A stretch of 64,000 bases of DNA from NCBI GenBank assembly GCA_011033025.1, contig WFMF01000408.1, positions 99,675 through 163,674 of the forward strand, given 5' to 3'. The DNA is from Beroe forskalii (taxonomy: Eukaryota > Ctenophora > Nuda > Beroida > Beroidae). Both the position numbers and the translations under genes were made by a program. Of the stretch, positions 12,731-24,584 are shown piece by piece; the stretch's first letter is position 1, and every line of letters begins with the position of its first letter. The notes under the pieces are model-generated. The model had not been told where the DNA came from and searched no databases. It saw only the letters and a program-made list of their open reading frames with translations.

Positions 12731-12790
12731 TTAAAGGATTATTGGTGGAGATTGAAATGTCTGTTTGGTTGCAAACAATGCCCCAACAAA
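12731..12790. repeat. 59-60-bp tandem repeat, copy 3
   Basis: Starts TTAAAGGATTATTGGTGG and ends GCCCCAACAA. It is separated from copies 1 and 2 by the palindromic insertion. Confidence 0.8.
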
Positions 12791-13970
12791 ATAATTGCTG
12801 TTGTTTGGATCGCGCATATTTCAGGGTTAGTAAGGCAACATAATATGGTTGGTGTTAAACAAGGCGCCCAGTTCCCACATCGAAATTAGGCAGAATGTGT
12901 TAATTTATTATCATTTATTATTCTTTTAGATTGCCTCATATTAAGCCACGTTTCGTCTTACTGAAATTAAATGCCATACTGATAAGTGCTTGAGTTCATG
13001 ACTTTTGTAACAACAGCTGACGACGATTATCACATGATTTTTAAAAGCTTCTGGTTACAAATCTCGTGTATCAGTTATAATTAAGTGATTATAAGTAGAA
13101 CGACGAAACACCTCGTTTGCATTTGTACTTGTACCATTAAGTCAAAAGAAAATAAGTAAAGTACTCATTATAAAAAAATTGTACTTATGGGACTCTTATT
13201 CAATGACCCGATCCGTGAAATCAGTATACTCAACCGTTTGCCTTTTCGCCTCTAAAACTCTATTTGTGCTGGTGCCGCTTGATTAGTACTACCCCTCTAT
13301 CATCTCACTATTCCGTTGGCAAATATTCCAGGAATTATGGTAATATTATAATTTAAACTTTATAATATTCATAAAACGTTTGAGGGCTTTGTCCCAGATA
13401 AAGTTTGAAGTCTTTGTCCCCATCTCAAATGAACGGAGAGCGTTTTGTTTATCCTACTTAACGGAGCGGAGAGAGCTTTGTTATTTGCCCCAGCTCATAA
13501 TAGAATATTTTGGTAAAAAGAGCTATAATAAACATTAAACTATTATCCCATGATAATAAACTTCCCTTTGTCATAATTCCCAATAATATTTGGAAATTAA
13601 CAATTGAGTTATAATTATGCTGCTCTCCGGGCCTACTGTCTCTGACAGATCTTACGTCACCCCGACACCATATCTTGAGAACAACCTAAGAGATGGCTTA
13701 AAACTTGGAGCTCAATGTGAACCATCTGTTTAGCCATCTTTCAGGTTTTTTATGTCTATTTCTTGCAAAATATCTTGAAACCTGTTCACTGTTGTTGTCA
13801 TTGTTTTGAACTTTATTTTTCTAAGCAACTGCTTGAATTTTTGAATTTAGTCTTTGGAAAACTGGTTTACGAGCTCATCTGGAGTTAAACTGGTTTTAGG
13901 ACCACCTGGCACTTCAAAAAGCATTGTTGCCCGAATTTGCAACAAATTTATGTTTTTGATCTTACCATTT
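12791..13970. other. no gene recognised
   Basis: AT-rich, with a few phrases repeated locally (GGAGAGAGCTTTGTT, TTTGTCCC). No exon is supported. Confidence 0.4.
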
Positions 13971-14016
13971 TGGCCACTTTTAATAGATAAATATTTGTTA
14001 TATATCCAGCAATGTC
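13971..14016 (+). repeat. duplicated fragment of the MATE gene leader
   Basis: TGGCCACTTTTAATAGA, then AAATATTTGTTATAT, then CCAGCAATGTCC recurs almost exactly at 15119-15162, immediately around the proposed MATE start codon. Here the ATG is followed by a different sequence, so this is a relic or displaced copy of the 5' end and not a start of its own. Confidence 0.7.
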
Positions 14017-14669
14017 CTCTTCTAGAGCTTTTGTTTAACAAATTTGAAATTGGCAGCCCACTATTCATTCTTGAACGATTTGCAGCCCCAACATAAATAC
14101 TTCATTTCCGCTTTGAACTCCTTCTAGCAAATCCTTCTAGCAACCGGTTCATAACCACTGAACGGCGGCTTATAGTTAGAAAATTTAATTGCTGACAGGG
14201 AAATAAGTTATGAGAATTATTATCAAAATCTAAGTTACCACAAATCTTTTATGCATCCTAGACAGTCATTAGCTTTTTTGAATATTTGTCTATTTACTTA
14301 TTTACAAGCTTTAGACTGTGACAGGAAATGACGAACAACACTATAATGTTATTAAAAGTTTTCGCCCTATAAATACTCAAATTTCTAATTCTCAGGAAGT
14401 ATTCACAGTTTTAGTAATTGAAGGACCTTTGGTCCAACAAAATTGTCCAACACGTTTGAAACATGGTTTCTTTTATGCTTAGTATTATTACTAGTTATAT
14501 ATAAGATTACCTACTGTAAGTATTTAGTATATTTTTTCTTATTCTGAATTATTCTTAAGTCCTAAGTGATCTCATCTATTATGAATTTACAAGCATATGC
14601 TATATCATGAACATCTTTGTTTTTAATAACTTTACGGTCTATTGCAATATATTAGCATATTAGCATATT
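14017..14669. other. no gene recognised
   Basis: AT-rich sequence between the leader relic and the minisatellite upstream of the transporter gene. Confidence 0.4.
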
Positions 14670-15098
14670 ATGCAATGAACTTTGACGGTTTTTGGACGGG
14701 TTTTGGATAAGTCTTGGACGGGTTTTGGACGGGTTTTGAATAAGTCTTGGACGGGTTTTGGACAGGTTCATGACGGGTTTTGGCCGGGTTTTTGGCGGGT
14801 TTTAAACAGGCTCATGGCGGGTTTTTGACAAGTTCATAACAGGGTTAAAACAGGGTTTGACAAAGATTTCGACAGTTTGGGACAGGTTGTGAACGGGTTC
14901 TTGACAGATAAGGAACATTTTACGGACAGGTTCTAGACAGGTTTAGGTCAGGTTATTGACAGGTCTTGAACGGGTTTTCGATTTAATTTAAAGAAGACTG
15001 GGACGGGTTCTCAATAGGTTTTGGACAGGTTTGTGACGGTTTTAGACGGGTTTAGGGCTGTTTTTAACTCAATTGAGACAGGTTTTGACGGGGTACCG
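14670..15098 (+). repeat. degenerate GACGGGTTTT minisatellite upstream of the transporter
   Basis: About thirty imperfect copies of an 11-13-base unit (GGACGGGTTTT and relatives such as GGACAGGTTC), all on the plus strand, end some 60 bases before the MATE start codon. Regular GGG runs every 11-12 bases could form G-quadruplexes. Lying next to the 5' end of the gene, it may form part of the promoter or leader; that role is inferred. Confidence 0.8.
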
Positions 15099-15157
15099 TG
15101 TGTCAGGAGGCCTCATTATGGCCACTTTTAATAGAGAAATATTTGTTATATCCAGCA

Positions 15158-16752
15158 ATGTCCGGTGTGAAGGAATTTCTGAAGAAGGAATGGGAGTTCC
15201 TCACCCTTTCTGCCTCCTTCTCCTCCATGTTCCTCATCTATGTCATGATGACCTTTGTCACGCTGGTCTTTGCTGGCAACATTGACGCGCCTCACCTATC
15301 TGGCGTGGGACTGACCCATTCTGTATACGAACTGTTTGTCACCTCAATCTCGGTAGGCTACTCTTCAGTTTTTGACACCTACGGGCCTCAAGTTTATGGG
15401 TCTGGGCCCATTGAGCAGGGTCGAGCCAAGGGTGAATTAGGGGTTGTTTTGCAGAGGTGTCTCTTGCAGGGAGTCCTGATTAACTTGATCATAGCAGGAC
15501 CCTACCTTAACTTCGTGTACATCATTGACTTGCTGCCAGACGGTGGGATCTACCCTGGTGACCTTTCTGCTGCCGGAGAAGGCTCTGATTATCGGGATAT
15601 AGCTGTTCAGTATCTGAGGATTATTGTAGTGGTTGAGTACCTTGACTATGCTATCATCATGATTTCAAAATACTTTGCTATCCAGGGCTACAATAGGTTT
15701 GTATTCTTGGTTTCGGTTGTGATGATTACTGTCCACATTGCGGCTAACTATGTTTTGGTAAGTGTTTTCCAGTTGGAGGCAATAGGCCTAGGCCTTGCTG
15801 GCATCATAAGTAGGATTGTTCCATTAGTTGTTTCTTTGGTAGTGTGGACTATCCTAGCCAAAAAAGGAAATCTTGATTGGGATGGTTTCTCTAGCCGTGC
15901 TCTTCTTGGATGGAAGCCAATGATGAAACTGGGTATATCTGGGGCAATTTATGGTGTTGCTGACTACATAATGTTCGAAGTGGCCATATTCTTCAGCCAG
16001 TTTGATGGCAACGCAGCGTTACAAGTTGTTATTATCATGATGCAGTATTGGACAGTCCTGTGGTCTTTAGCCATGGGCATGGCAAGGGCATCAGCAACCC
16101 TCATTGGATCGGCTTTGAGCAAAGGATTGAAAGATGAAACACGATTCCATATGAAACTTTCAGTTGTTAATATGGGAATCTTCGCTTCTGTGGTAGCTGG
16201 TGTTAACTACTGTTTGAGGAATACGAGGTTCGCATATTTGTCTCTTCTGATGCTACTGATACTGAGAATTTGTTTGTGGAAACCTACTGGATCTTTTGCG
16301 TCTGCGTCGTTATGGATTACATGCAAGTGGCTCTCAACCAAGGCATTCTGGTAGCATTTGGTGCTCAAGTCTTCACAGCCTGGACTCAAAGTATCGCTTG
16401 CTACGTGATCGGGATACCGATAATTCTAATCACAATCTTCTTAACGGACTTGGACGTTGTGGGAACATTTATTGGTATTGGTTTGGTTGCCGTAACGATG
16501 TTTGCTACAGCATCGTTTAAAATATGGAAGACAGATATAGGTGAAATGGTAGAAATGTCACAAGAGAGGGTGACTGGCACAACTTCAACCGCTGAAATAA
16601 ATTCAACTAACGAGGCTGCTGATACGACTCTACTCGTAGGAATGACTGAAAAGCAGAAGGAAAAAAGGGGAGTTGTTATTGCGTTTATTGTTGCTTCTGT
16701 CATTCTGGTTATTCTAGCGTGTATTTCCTTTATCAGAGATTTAACTAAGTAA
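15158..16752 (+). CDS. MATE-family (SLC47-like) multidrug/organic cation transporter, one frameshift
   Basis: About 530 codons encode an integral membrane protein with a dozen or more hydrophobic segments. Recognisable family features are the N-lobe block around GPQVYGSG and VLQRCLLQG, and the C-lobe opening GWKPMMKLGISG. MATE proteins export organic cations in exchange for H+ or Na+ at the plasma membrane. The frame is open from ATG 15158 to about 16212, then continues one frame over (FEEYEVRIF...) to the stop at 16752. The shift falls at a TTT run (16213-16215), so one missing T explains it. It may be a true lesion or a homopolymer sequencing error. The last helix (VVIAFIVASVILVILACISF) matches animal MATEs with an extra C-terminal segment. 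Where human MATE1 has a key glutamate in TM7 the corresponding position looks like Asp (VADYIMFE), but this is my unaided alignment. No introns are visible. The ATG was chosen over upstream codons because the protein family starts near there. Confidence 0.85.
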
Positions 16753-17053
16753 AAGTGATTGATTAATTACAAATTTCTTTATGATCCGAGCATAAACAAT
16801 TTTCAAATTACCAATAGCAATGTCTTTTGTGATCTCTTCATTTTAATTTAAGTGTAGGTTTTATTAACAGCTGGAAAGCACCGGAATGAGATGCTTTCAA
16901 GCCTCTTCCAGATGGCTACATAGTACAGTTTAAAATGTATTATAGTCTCTGTGCATGTTTAGTTATTCAAATGTTTTTATAGTGGTTCTTTTTGAATTGG
17001 GATAGGATTGGGTATTACAGCAATTGTCATTATTTTTGTTCCCTAACATGAAA
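16753..17053. other. 3' flank of the transporter gene
   Basis: No further coding. The first AATAAA downstream of the stop lies at about 17071, just inside the large duplication, and also occurs in its second copy. Confidence 0.5.
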
Positions 17054-17465
17054 GTGCGAGGGAATACCTTTAATAAACATGCGTATAAGCGTATAATAGA
17101 AACAGCATTCGACAAAAATAAAATACCGTGTCAATTGTAAGTGAAACCAACGGATTTCAAAACAAAATTCTTTGAATCTGTTACGTTTTCAACGAAATAT
17201 AACTCCGGAACCGAGTCAATCTAACGCTCAGAGTGCATGCATTAGCACTTACATCAAATATGGTTGAAGTTAATTCAGATGTGCCCTCTAAATCTGGCAA
17301 TACATTCCACCATATTATAATATTACTCAGCAGCAAAAATTGACACAGTCTTTCCTGAGAATTTATAAATCTTACAGAAGCAAACATGCGATGTTCATAG
17401 GTATAGGAAAGTGAACCCTATACAGTATACACCCGTGCACAAAGTAAGGTAATCCCTACTTCTTC

Positions 17466-17573
17466 AGAAGAGGAAAATTAAGGGGGTTGCTTATTGCGTT
17501 TATTATTTCTTCTGTCATCTTCGTTTTTCTGACGGGTATTTCTTTTATCAGAGACTACTTACCGATTAACTGA
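17466..17573 (+). pseudogene. relic of the MATE C-terminal helix, copy 1
   Basis: The frame ending at TGA 17571-17573 reads KLRGLLIAFIISSVIFVFLT, then GISFIRDYLPIN. This aligns with the end of the transporter at 15158-16752 (KRGVVIAFIVASVILVILA, then CISFIRD). Nothing of the rest of the gene is upstream, so this is a fragment left by an older duplication. It is repeated in the second large unit at 24585-24692. Confidence 0.8.
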
Positions 17574-18008
17574 ACTTCATTAACTGAACTACATTAGAAT
17601 TTTCAAATCCAAACATAGAATGGCAAAATATTTTTAGCGATTTTTGTGAAAATGTTTAGTCAAGCAACTGAGTTTTTAGTGCACATCAGTAAATTAATTT
17701 CAGTTTGATTTTAGGCATTTACTCCTAAACCTAAATGATGCATGTCAAAGTCGCTTACAGAAGTACAGATTGCTTATGTTTTGCTGTATCAGTGGCTTTA
17801 ACGCTTTGTCTTGGTAGGGGATGGACAGTGGACACTGAACAACGCGTTGCTCCGTGCATAACTATTACTTTTAACTTACATAATAATACGAAAAATTTAA
17901 AATATATTTCGACATTCTTAGCTTAGTAATATCACAAATATATTCGACAAAAATAAATAACATGTGTATCAATTGTAAGTGAGGGGGGGGTCCACCGGCC
18001 AACGGCCA

Positions 18009-18046
18009 ACCGTCTAAAAAATTTGCCGTTTCGGCCAATTGGCCGT
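18009..18046 (+). repeat. core of left terminal repeat, in direct orientation with the right end
   Basis: ACCGTCTAAAAAATTT through CCAATTGGCCGT lies between inverted GGCCAAC and GTTGGCC copies. The matching 38-base block at 20436-20473 reads in the same direction, although the sequences outside it are inverted. One end has therefore had its core flipped. Confidence 0.8.
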
Positions 18047-18689
18047 TGGCCGGTTGGCCGTTTTTTCCATTTTTATCCCTGGTTTCTGCCAGAAGCATTT
18101 TAGTTGAAAGTTGTGAGAGAAAAAGTTGTTACAATCTCTATGACCAACATTTTCCCACTAATTTGATTGGTGGGGGGTGTCAAATGTGTCAATTGAGGTC
18201 GTTGAAACAGTTGAAATTTGCCCTTATGCTTCAAGAAGGCTCAAGCTCCATGCATTTTTATATAATCAAAGAAAGTAAGAATTTTGAAAGTTTCTAAAGG
18301 TCTAGGACATGTAGTTCAATTGGTGACCATCCCTACTGTCATTTTCTTCTCTTATAGCTTTATAGTCACATAAATCAATTCCAGAATAGTCTAGTCATAT
18401 TGCTTTATCCCTGATTCCCTTCCAGGTTCCACACCTGGAACTATTTCCTGTTCATGTATGAAACACTCGATTCTATTGACTGTCTCCGTGCATTTATATG
18501 ACCTAGGGAAGATTATAGTTCAATGGCCTTCTACTACCCCCGCTGCCCCCACCGAAATCCCGCCGACCCCTTGTGAACTCCTTATTATGACGCTTCACCT
18601 ATTAATTAGGTACCTAAGTTAGTTATGACAAACATAACTAACACAGTAACACAAGTAAGTAAGTTAGAAACACAAGTAAGTAAGTTAGA

Positions 18690-19640
18690 AAGTTGGGGTC
18701 ACCAGGGGGTCAGTAGGGGACTAGGGGTTAGTGGGGGTCACCAAGGGGTCAGTAGGGGTTCGCCAGGGGTCAGCAGGGGTACGTATAGGGAGTTCACCAG
18801 GGGTCAGCAGGGGTTCAGTATGGGGTCAGCAGGGGTTCAGTAGGAGTTCACTAGGGAGTCAGCAGGGATTCACCAGGGGGTCAGTAGAGGGTCAGCTGAG
18901 GACACCAGGGGTTCAATAGGGGGTCACCAGGGGGATAGTGGGGTCACCAGGGGGTCAGTACGGTAAGTAGGGGTCACCAGGGGGTCAGTAGGGGTCAGTA
19001 GGAGGTCACCAGGGGGTCTGTAGGGGTTCACCAGTGGTCACCAGGGGGTTAGTACTAATAGTAGTTAACCAGGGAGTCAGCAGGGGTTCAGTAGGGGTTC
19101 AGTATGGGGTCAGTAGGGGTTCAGTATGGGGTCAGCAGGGGTTCAGTAGGAGTTCACCAGGGAGTCAGCAGGGATTCACCAGGGGGTCAGTAGAGGGTCA
19201 GCAGGACATCAGGGGTTCAATTGGGGGTCACCAGGGGCATAGTGGGGTCACCAGGGGGTCAGTAGGGTAAGTAGGGGTCATCAGGGGGTCAGTAGGGGTT
19301 AGTGGGGTCAGTAGGGGTTAGTGGGGGTCAGTAGGAGGTCACCAGGGGGTCTGTAGGGGTTCACCAGTGGTCACCAGGGGGTTAGTACTAGTAGTAATTC
19401 ACCAGGGAGTCAGTAGGGGCTCAGCAGGGGTTTAGTAGGAGTTCACCATGGAGCCACCAGGGGCTAAGTAGGGTTCACCAGGGGGTCAGCAGGGGGTCAG
19501 TTCCAGGGTTCACCAGGGGTTTGTAGAGGGTCAACAGGGGGTCAGCAGGGTTCAGTTAGGCTTCACCAGGGGTCATTAGAGGGTCACCAGGGGGTCAGCA
19601 GGGGTTCAGTAGGGGGTCAGTATGAGGTCAGTTGGGGAGT
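18690..19640 (+). repeat. G-rich minisatellite inside the insertion
   Basis: About 950 bases of variants of GGGGTCACCAGG and GGGGTCAGTAGG (11-12-base units), with higher-order copies of about 290 bases (for example the block ending TAGTACTA appears near 19050 and 19390). The plus strand carries GGG or longer in nearly every unit, giving strong G-quadruplex potential. Open frames through it only read the repeat. Confidence 0.9.
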
Positions 19641-20435
19641 GGACTAGGAATCCATTGGGAAGGGGCTACAGAACAGGAGGAAAAGACTGAGGAGGAGACT
19701 GGGTAGAAGACTCAGAAGGAAGTTGAGGAGCAGTGGCTGGTCATGAGGAATCATGAGGCCAAGGTACTAACTTCTAACGCGAGACAAGGCTTTAATAAGG
19801 AATGCATGGTACTATAGTGTGAGGGGCACTTTCAGGGCTAAAAAGGGGCAAAGAGCATAGGAATGTACTGGAAAGAAGGGCGGTGGAAGAATGGAGGCAG
19901 GAGGTGAAGCTGAAGGAAGCACTGCTGTTGTAGTAGGTGATATTAGTTGTGGTAAGGTGATATTAGTGGTGGAAATGCCCGGACGTGGGAGCAGGAGTGG
20001 ATTTCACTGGTTGCAGGGACTTGGAGTTGACAGAGATATGGAAATTGGGAAGCCAAAGTTAGCTCCAATAGTCTATTGACAATGTCAGCTCTGTGCTGCA
20101 GTCTTTACTGGCAAGCCCTATCATCAGAAGTAACTGTAAGGAGCGCTCATACAAGGACATTTCCTTCAAGCACTCCAATACTTTCCTGGCCACTGGAAAC
20201 TATTCAATGCCTCTTTGTGAAAAGCTATTGAGATTTTAAAAGTAGGATGATCCTGTTCTTTGAGCTAAATTATCTTTAACACCACATTTTTTCGTGATTT
20301 CGATAACAAGTGTCTTCAAATGTACTCAGGTGTGTTCTTAGAACTATAACAAGCAACTTTCTCTCTGGGAGTTTCTTGATTGGACCCCCCTAAAGAGGGG
20401 TAAATATCAAAAATAGAAAAACGGCCAACCGGCCA

Positions 20436-20473
20436 ACCGTCTAAAAAATTTCCAATTTCGGCCAATTGGCCGT
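20436..20473 (+). repeat. core of right terminal repeat
   Basis: Matches 18009-18046 in the same orientation with a few substitutions (TTTCCAATTTCGG against TTTGCCGTTTCGG), inside an otherwise inverted pair of ends. Confidence 0.8.
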
Positions 20474-21103
20474 TGGCCGTTGGCCGGTGGACCCCCCCCC
20501 AGTGAATATCCCACGGAATCCGAAACAGCACAAAAAGTAATCCCATAACCGAGTAAAATTTACGGTCGGAGTGAATGCATTAGCACTTACATCAAAGATT
20601 CAGATAGTCGAAGCTACTACTACAACATACGCCTTCAGACTTTATTTCACTATGTTACACAGTGACAAAAATAGTATACTCAGCCTTTCTTGAAATTTTA
20701 TTTTCCTTCCAGGAGTAAACATGGTGCTCATGAGTATGTAGATGTGAATGCACCTCGTGCGCTCTAAAATAGGGGTCCCATCCTCATCATCATTTAACCA
20801 CTTCGAGCCTTGATAATGACATCATTCTAGCCAACTATTTATGTATTTAGAAGGCGCGCCAATGTTATCATGAGTGTTGGGGGTGTATGTGCAGAGTCAT
20901 TATATACCACTTGGTGTAGGGCACTGGTGTACAGAGGCACTGGTATGTAGGGGCACTGGTGTGTGTGGTGGCAGCCTCGGAACCGATTGTTTTTTCACAA
21001 TTACCACCGAATAAAGAGGAGAGCTGTACATGGTGCTGCGGTACGATATATCGATATGTGGTAGAATGTTCAGATGTAAGGCAGGGTTGCGAGGCGCGCC
21101 AAT

Positions 21104-21285
21104 ATGCGCACTTATTTGCGCACTTATTTGCGCACCAATATGTACACCCATATGAGCACTTATTTGCGCACCAATATGTGCACCAATAGGCGCGCCAATA
21201 TGTACACCAATATGCGCACTTATTTGCGCAACAATGTGTGCACCAATGTCTGCACCAATAGGCGCACCAATGTCTGCACGATATG
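21104..21285 (+). repeat. minisatellite of GCGCACCAATATGTGCACC type
   Basis: Alternating GCGCACTTATTTGCGCACC and TGCACCAATATG phrases. The equivalent array at 25672-25825 in the second large unit has a different arrangement, so it changed after duplication. Open frames through it are products of the repeat. Confidence 0.8.
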
Positions 21286-21686
21286 CATCAAGAGTTCGAG
21301 CCGTGTGGCTACATGGTGCCGATTAAAGTATGAAAGTATGAAACAATATCGGCATATCAATATTCATTCAAAATAATTTGTATGTAATTGGACGAGGAAC
21401 AGCCGAGTCTTAGATCCACACTATGCATACACAACATTTCAGTAACTACGCAAAATTCCGTATTGCATATGCATCCGAAACGAAAACAAACTTAACTCTT
21501 CAGTTATGCGCGAGGGATATGCCTCATTGCGGATTATATTATGGTATAAAATGTTTCTATTCTACCCATGCGGTGGTCAAATGTTCTCAAAGACCTTTTT
21601 TCGAACGGGGCGTTTTTCATTTTAGCGGCAATAAAAGGTTCAACCGATGTGCTGATGTGCACGTGATTAACTAGAATACTCAAGAA

Positions 21687-21960
21687 ATATTAACTAGAAT
21701 ACTCAAGAAATATTAAAATCATTGAATCTCCTTTATTCATACATTTTGACACTTGCATAAATCTATGAGCATGATATGAGCATGATATCTAATTACTCCT
21801 TTTATTATTTTTGGAAAGAAATATTAACTAGAATATTAACTAGAATACTCAAGAAATATTAAAATCATTGAATCTCCTTTATTCATACATTTTGACACTT
21901 GCATAAATCTATGAGCATGATATGAGCATGATATCTAATTACTCCTTTTATTATTTTTGG
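21687..21960. repeat. 150-bp tandem duplication
   Basis: TACTCAAGAAATATTAAAATC through CTCCTTTTATTATTTTTGGA occurs twice in a row with almost no differences. It lies in a stretch (about 21689-22028) absent from the second large unit. Confidence 0.85.
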
Positions 21961-24584
21961 ATTACTAACTATAAAGACTTGGTGAACAGACTTCAGCAAT
22001 TCTGTACTGTAGTTTGTAGATAAAAATACAAGTTAACATCGCTGCAATGGACCAGCTAAATGTCTAGTAAAATTCCGACGAATTGAATATTTATGTTAAC
22101 GTTACTTCGTGTGATAGTGCAAAGTGTGATAGTTGACCGATGTTGATGGTTAGAATGTAGATAATTTGCTTTTATTGATTTATCTGAAGGGACTAGTGTA
22201 CCCAATTCATTAGCCATTGTTCATTCAGTACTGATTGTTGCCATGTACCCTTGCTGTTATGTGCCCTTGTATCACCAAATCTCATTACCATGATTATGCA
22301 TACAAATTATGCATGCATGAATAATGTTTGCATGGATCCCTCGCTGACAATTTATCTGCTTTATGGCGTGAATTCAGGGATTAAAAATCATGGCGTTTAA
22401 ACCGATTTGGTATGCGATCATATTAAATACGAATAATTCAAAGCAATATACCGAAGTGTAGGATATTAAGTAAGCAAAAATGTTTAAGTTGGTATAACGC
22501 AAAAAATTGATTTTTATGAGAACTTCAGTACAAGTTACCACGATATGTTAGTTGCAGCGAATTTTCATCAAAGCATTATATGTCATCATCAGGCTGAAAT
22601 TGTATCGGCATCTATATCGCACACGCAATCATATAAATATGTATAACCAATAACTCAATAACATGAATTCAAGCTAAACTATCAGGCTATATGCGGAATG
22701 GCTATTTTTTAATTTGTTGTTGCATTCTTCCTTTTTTGAATTTTTGAACTCGTATGGTAAGGTTAAGTAGTTTAGTACAGTAGTTAATTCACCAGAGATA
22801 GCTGGATACGGTTGGGAATGATTTCTGTAATCCATGGCAATTTTGTAAATTTTCCGAAGCTGGCTACTATCACTTATATAATTTATAATCACCTAGTAAA
22901 GCCTTATACTTTCTAGTTCAGTCACAGAATTCATGCGTTGACATGAAAATCCAGCTCTACTGTTATACACTGTGTAATATTTTGCTACAACAGAAGGATC
23001 GTGGTCTTTCCCCGTTGGAATGCACTGTAATATCGTGGTCTTTCTCCCGGGTTGGAATGCACTGTAATATCGCCACGTACCTGACAAAACAATCCTCACA
23101 GCTAGTAGGGCTGATCCTCGGTTCACTGTCAACGTCTTCAGGAAGCAGCATTCGACGGCAGGCTTCTTTGTTAGGTTACAAGGATATAACGGTCAGAACT
23201 TAGGAAGGGTGACGAACGGGTGAAGTTAATTGAGACGAGCCACTTATATATATCTAGGCAAAAAGAATAGGAAAAATCGTGATAATCGTAAAATTCCCAA
23301 TGTAAAATCTGATATTACTATCGAAACAGCTGTGCCAAGATAGAAAGCAATATCGTTGCAAATTATATTGACGAAGTACAGCTGAATTCCCTGAAAGAAC
23401 GGTGATAGAATCAACGAAAGATGATAGAATCAACGAAAAACAGTTCATAAGCCAAGAGAAACAATTCCCTGCAATCGTACTTTTAAAAGTATAGGTATCA
23501 CGCGAAGGCAAAGAAAAATGTAAAATTGAATTGGGCATAAAATTGGATATTATGTTAGATATTATTATAAATTGTTTGTGAATAATGCTGAAATTACGGA
23601 TTATCCTTATCATCATGATTTTATTGGCTTATATGATGCCATGTCAAATTGTGTTTATTGCGTTGAATAGTTGCTAAAATCACGCGTTGAATTAATGGAC
23701 GACAAGAGAAAAAAAAACTTCGTTGCAGGAGGCAATATGGTCGGAATGACACAAAATTATGGAAGCGCTAATGTTAAAGCAGCTGATCGTGATAATTTTA
23801 TGGATTTTCACAGGTGGTAGGTACCCCCTTTCATAGCATCAAATAATTGTTATATGGGATTCACCTATTCTCAAATTTCAGATATAATAAGCAATTTTGT
23901 ATTCCCAATTTCTGAATATTCAATATTTGTATTATAACTATTATAACTATCGTTCGGGAAAAACGGTTATAACGAAAATTGATGAATGACGCGGAGCAGC
24001 TGTTACTAGTGTAGTAGTACAGAATCGTACATAGCTGAATTATAAAAAAAACAATCGATTTCTTGTTCCATATTCTTATATTGTTAATATTTTATTGCAT
24101 AAATTTCTTGAAACGCTGCGCAATTATGATTGTCGCATGCAAAATTGCAAAAGATATTCATTGCTTGTGCGAGGGAATACCTTTAATAAACATGCGTATA
24201 AGCGTATAATAGAAACAGCATTCGACAAAAATAAAATACCGTGTCAATTGTAAAGTGAAACCAACGGATTTCAAAACAAAATTCTTTGAATCTGGTACGT
24301 TTTCAACGAAATATAACTCCGGAACCGAGTCAATCTAACGCTCAGAGTGCATGCATTAGCACTTACATCAAATATGGTTGAAGTTAATTCAAGATGTGCC
24401 CTCTAAATCTGGCAATACATTCCACCATGATATTATAATATTACTCAGCAGCAAAAAATTGACACGGTCTTTCCTGAGAATTTATATATCTTACAGAAGC
24501 AAACATGCGATGTTCATGGTTATAGGAAAGTGAACCCTATACAGTATACACCCGTGCACAAAGTAAGGTAATCCCTACTTCCTC

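Larger units (their letters stand above)
17983..20500. mobile_element. 2.5-kb element with G8-9 terminal inverted repeats and 5-bp AGTGA target duplication
   Basis: The second large unit reads ...TTGTAAGTGAATATCC uninterrupted (25093-25097). Here the same site is split, with AGTGA on both sides (17978-17982 and 20501-20505). Ends are GGGGGGGGTCCACCGGCCAA and its complement, about 85-100 bp each, rich in GGCCAAC/GTTGGCC. The interior has no transposase-like frame and is dominated by a G-rich minisatellite. It is therefore non-autonomous. A 5-bp duplication does not settle the superfamily. Confidence 0.9.
17054..24169. repeat. head-to-tail duplication, copy 1 (about 7.1 kb)
   Basis: The copy starts GTGCGAGGGAATACC and ends AAGATATTCATTGCTT; the second copy begins at the next base. 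Order and sequence are shared throughout, with mostly point differences. Copy 1 has its own insertion at 17983-20500 and extra sequence at about 21689-22028. Apart from the MATE relic no protein-coding gene is recognised in it. The small open frames (for example 21423-21674 and 22893-23203) are not conserved as coding between copies. Confidence 0.9.

Noticed and set aside
18625-19270. Open frames reading GVSRGSVGVQ-like repeats
   Set aside because: They follow the minisatellite in all frames and have no independent coding signal.
20900-21376. Overlapping frames on both strands reading RTYLRTNM or AQISAHIGA repeats
   Set aside because: Products of the GCGCACCAATATG array; not conserved in frame with the second large unit.
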